From Defluviitaleaceae bacterium (GTDB taxonomy: Bacteria; Bacillota; Clostridia; Lachnospirales; WRAX01), in the NCBI GenBank assembly GCA_009784355.1, contig WRBU01000032.1:1-8986 (forward strand): a DNA stretch of 8,986 nt, in the 5' to 3' direction. Shown in pieces: positions 6,440 through 8,986 of this stretch (its first letter is position 1; every line of letters begins with the position of its first letter). Made by a program: the position numbers and the translations under genes. Under the pieces are notes generated by a model that ran no database searches, had not been told where the DNA came from, and saw only the letters and a program-made list of their open reading frames with translations.

Positions 6440-6458
6440 TGTCAATGCATCATTGACA
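6440..6458. repeat. Perfect inverted repeat in the secA leader
   Basis: TGTCAATG-CAT-CATTGACA has 8-bp perfect arms around a 3-bp spacer. It lies at about +7 to +25 from the predicted secA transcription start and ends 20 bp before the ATG. It could be an operator for a dimeric repressor or form an RNA hairpin upstream of the ribosome-binding site. No T-run follows, so it is not an intrinsic terminator. Confidence 0.75.
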
Positions 6459-6478
6459 AATTAAAAAAGAGGTGCAAA

Positions 6479-8986
6479 ATGGGATTATTTAAATCGTATA
6501 GCGAAAAAGAGATTAAACGTATACAGCCTATTGTGGCGAAAATTGAAGCCTTGAGAGACGCAACAAAGTCGCTGTCTGACGACGCTTTGCGGGCAAAAAC
6601 CGATGAATTTAAAAAAAGGTTAGCAAATGGGGAAACTCTTGATGATATTTTACCCGAGGCTTTTGCGGTGGTGCGTGAAGCTGCCGTGCGCACCTTACAG
6701 CAAGAGCATTATTCCGTACAACTTTTAGGCGGCATTGTTCTGCATCAAGGACGCATTTCAGAAATGCGTACGGGTGAAGGGAAAACCTTAACGTCCACAC
6801 TCCCTGCATACCTTAACTCTCTTGCGGGTCAGGGTGTACACGTGGTTACAGTAAACGAATACCTTGCAAAACGTGATGCCGAATGGATGGGTCAAATCCA
6901 CCGCTTTTTAGGGCTTACAGTTGGATGTATTTACCATGACCTTAACCCCGACCAAAGGAGAGAGGCTTATAATTGCGACATAACCTATGCCACAAATAAC
7001 GAGCTGGGTTTTGACTACCTTCGTGATAATATGGTGGTTTATGAGCAAAACATGGTGCAACGTGGTTTAAATTTTGCAATAATTGATGAAATTGACTCTA
7101 TTTTGATAGACGAGGCAAGAACCCCGCTTATTATTTCAGGAGCTTCAGACAAATCTACCGACCTTTACAAGGTTGCGGCACGTTTTGTTAAAACTCTTAC
7201 CAAAGGGCGCATTGTAAATGAAGATGTCGCCATGAATCCCCTTCAAAAAGTAGAAATGCAAGAAGAGGGCGACTTTGTTGTGGATGAAAAACAACGAACA
7301 ACCACCTTGACTAGCGAGGGAACAGCAAAGGCGGAGCGTTTTTTTGGCATAGAGAACCTTTCCGACCCCGAAAATCTTGAAATTCAGCACCATGTGAACA
7401 ATGCATTGAAGGCATTAAATAACTTTCATCTTGAACAGCAATATGTTGTTGTTGAGGGCGAAATTGTTATTGTTGATGAATTTACGGGTCGTATGATGCC
7501 GGGCCGCCGCTATTCCGATGGTCTTCATCAAGCCATTGAGGCCAAAGAGGGAGTAAAGGTGCAAAATGAAAGTAAAACCCTTGCTACCATCACCTTCCAA
7601 AATTACTTTAACAAATATGCCAAAAAGTGCGGAATGACGGGAACGGCTCTAACCGAGGAAGGCGAATTTAGGGATATTTACCACATGGATGTAGTGGCTA
7701 TTCCCACAAACCTCCCTGTTGCCCGTAAAGACCACGCCGACCTTGTGTACAAAGGCGTTGCAGGAAAATACGCCGCCATTATAAAAGATATTCAAGAATG
7801 TCACAAAAAAGGGCAACCCGTGCTTGTTGGTACTGTAAGCATTGAAAAATCTGAATTTGTAAGCTCGCTTTTAAAACGTGCGGGCGTAAAACATAATGTT
7901 CTTAACGCAAAATATCACGACAAAGAAGCGGATATTGTTGCAGATGCTGGGCAAAAAGGTGCTGTAACCATTGCCACAAACATGGCTGGACGTGGTACGG
8001 ATATTAAGCTGGGCGAAGGTGTTGTAGAGCTTGGCGGTTTAAAAATTATTGGCACAGAACGCCATGAATCCCGCCGTATTGATAACCAGTTGCGAGGACG
8101 CTCCGGCCGTCAAGGCGACCCGGGCGAAAGCAGATTTTATATTAGCGCAGAAGATGACCTTATGCGTCTTTTTGGCGGAGAACGAATGAAGACGATTATG
8201 TCGGCACTTCGTATGCCAGAAGACGAGGCCATTGACAGCAAAGCATTGTCCAAAGTTATTGAAAACGCCCAAAAGAAGGTGGAAGGCAACCACTTTAACA
8301 CTCGTAAAAATCTTTTGGACTACGACCGCATTATGAATGAACAGCGTGAGATTATTTATGGTGAACGCCGCAGAATTTTAAGCGGCGAAAGCCTTAATGA
8401 CCACATTATGAATATGCTTAAAGAGGTTGTAAACCGCTCTGTGGACGACTACAACGACGCAGAAACTAATGCGCTCGACATACCGGCACTTAATAAATAC
8501 TTGCAGGAGCTATTGCGTCTTGATAAGACATACACCGTAGCACAGGGTGAAGACAAAGACGCATTAAAAGCCCTAATTTTGGAAGATGCCACAGCGTTGT
8601 ACCAAAAGCGTGAGGCAGAGCATAACGCAAATAGACTTGACGAGCATATAGACATGCGTGAAATTGAACGCCGTATTATGCTGCAAATAGTTGACCAAAA
8701 ATGGATGAACCACATTGACGACATGGACCAAATGCGTCAAGGTGTTGGTTTGCAGTCTTTTGGACAAAGAGACCCTCTTACAGAATACCGCTTTTTGAGC
8801 TACGATATGTTTGATGAGCTTGGGCGCAATATCCAAACTGACACCATAAGGGGCATGTTTAACGTGCGCCTTATTAACCAACCTCAACGCCGTGTTGCTG
8901 TTTCTAAAACAATGTTTACTAATAAAGACAACACCGCCGCAAAAACACCCACCAAACGCAAAGAAGAAAAGCAAGGGCGTAATGAC
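6479..8986 (+). CDS. secA: Preprotein translocase ATPase SecA (3' truncated by window)
   Basis: SecA is the ATPase motor that pushes unfolded preproteins through SecYEG. The frame runs 836 codons to the window edge without a stop. NBD1 contains the Walker A stretch EMRTGEGKT (95-103, Lys102) and Walker [22 protein letters not shown] within 201-221 (Asp203, Glu204). [15 protein letters not shown] and [15 protein letters not shown] belong to the NBD1/preprotein-binding core. NBD2 has [13 protein letters not shown] (500-512) and [18 protein letters not shown] (532-549), which includes the arginine-finger region. The helical scaffold and wing follow, with [15 protein letters not shown] and the [15 protein letters not shown] stretch. 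The last visible residues are a charged Lys/Thr-rich linker, so only a short tail, commonly ending in a Cys/His metal-binding motif, should be missing. ATG 6479 follows GAGGTG at a normal distance. All key ATPase residues look intact. Confidence 0.98.
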   Translation, partial: MGLFKSYSEKEIKRIQPIVAKIEALRDATKSLSDDALRAKTDEFKKRLANGETLDDILPEAFAVVREAAVRTLQQEHYSVQLLGGIVLHQGRISEMRTGEGKTLTSTLPAYLNSLAGQGVHVVTVNEYLAKRDAEWMGQIHRFLGLTVGCIYHDLNPDQRREAYNCDITYATNNELGFDYLRDNMVVYEQNMVQRGLNFAIIDEIDSILIDEARTPLIISGASDKSTDLYKVAARFVKTLTKGRIVNEDVAMNPLQKVEMQEEGDFVVDEKQRTTTLTSEGTAKAERFFGIENLSDPENLEIQHHVNNALKALNNFHLEQQYVVVEGEIVIVDEFTGRMMPGRRYSDGLHQAIEAKEGVKVQNESKTLATITFQNYFNKYAKKCGMTGTALTEEGEFRDIYHMDVVAIPTNLPVARKDHADLVYKGVAGKYAAIIKDIQECHKKGQPVLVGTVSIEKSEFVSSLLKRAGVKHNVLNAKYHDKEADIVADAGQKGAVTIATNMAGRGTDIKLGEGVVELGGLKIIGTERHESRRIDNQLRGRSGRQGDPGESRFYISAEDDLMRLFGGERMKTIMSALRMPEDEAIDSKALSKVIENAQKKVEGNHFNTRKNLLDYDRIMNEQREIIYGERRRILSGESLNDHIMNMLKEVVNRSVDDYNDAETNALDIPALNKYLQELLRLDKTYTVAQGEDKDALKALILEDATALYQKREAEHNANRLDEHIDMREIERRIMLQIVDQKWMNHIDDMDQMRQGVGLQSFGQRDPLTEYRFLSYDMFDELGRNIQTDTIRGMFNVRLINQPQRRVAVSKTMFTNKDNTAAKTPTKRKEEKQGRND

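Noticed and set aside
6453..6458. Consensus TTGACA as a -35 box for secA
   Set aside because: A -10 box at normal spacing would fall on the secA start codon; the hexamer is part of the inverted repeat arm.
6442..8974. Open minus-strand frames across secA
   Set aside because: They are antisense to an intact, highly conserved secA and show no independent signals.

Overview
The window looks like an ordinary stretch of chromosome from a low-GC Gram-positive bacterium (Bacillota, most probably a clostridial or Lachnospiraceae-like lineage). This rests on strong purine-rich Shine-Dalgarno sites before nearly every gene, AT-rich intergenic DNA, a YycH/YycI pair, and a Bacillus-type SecA. The genus cannot be named from this sequence. 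I see no mobile element, CRISPR array, tRNA or rRNA.

From left to right, the minus strand carries a small P-loop kinase-like protein (62-646). Next come two membrane-protein genes that form a likely operon: a rhomboid-like protein without recognisable catalytic residues (1924-2574), followed 15 bp downstream by an AI-2E/PerM-family permease (724-1908). They have their own promoter at about 2617-2644. A second minus-strand operon, ung-yycH-yycI (5444 down to 2677), starts from an extended -10 promoter at 5464-5492. Its genes are tightly packed, with a 15-bp gap and then a 4-bp ATGA overlap. Divergently, on the plus strand, lies a single-pass membrane protein (5538-6362) that resembles YycI in layout and C-terminal pattern. 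A strong intrinsic terminator follows it, and then secA (6479 to the window edge, truncated) under its own promoter, with a perfect inverted repeat in its leader.

Functionally this is housekeeping and envelope biology: base-excision repair (Ung), envelope sensing (YycH/YycI and a YycI-like relative), protein export (SecA) and two uncharacterised membrane proteins. The most notable points are three. YycH/YycI are linked to ung with no WalR or WalK gene in the window. A third YycI-like protein sits back to back with that operon. The secA leader carries a perfect 8-bp palindromic arm pair. I did not find evidence for a previously undescribed multi-gene system. Several gene starts have been moved inward from the longest open frame on the basis of ribosome-binding sites and promoter position.
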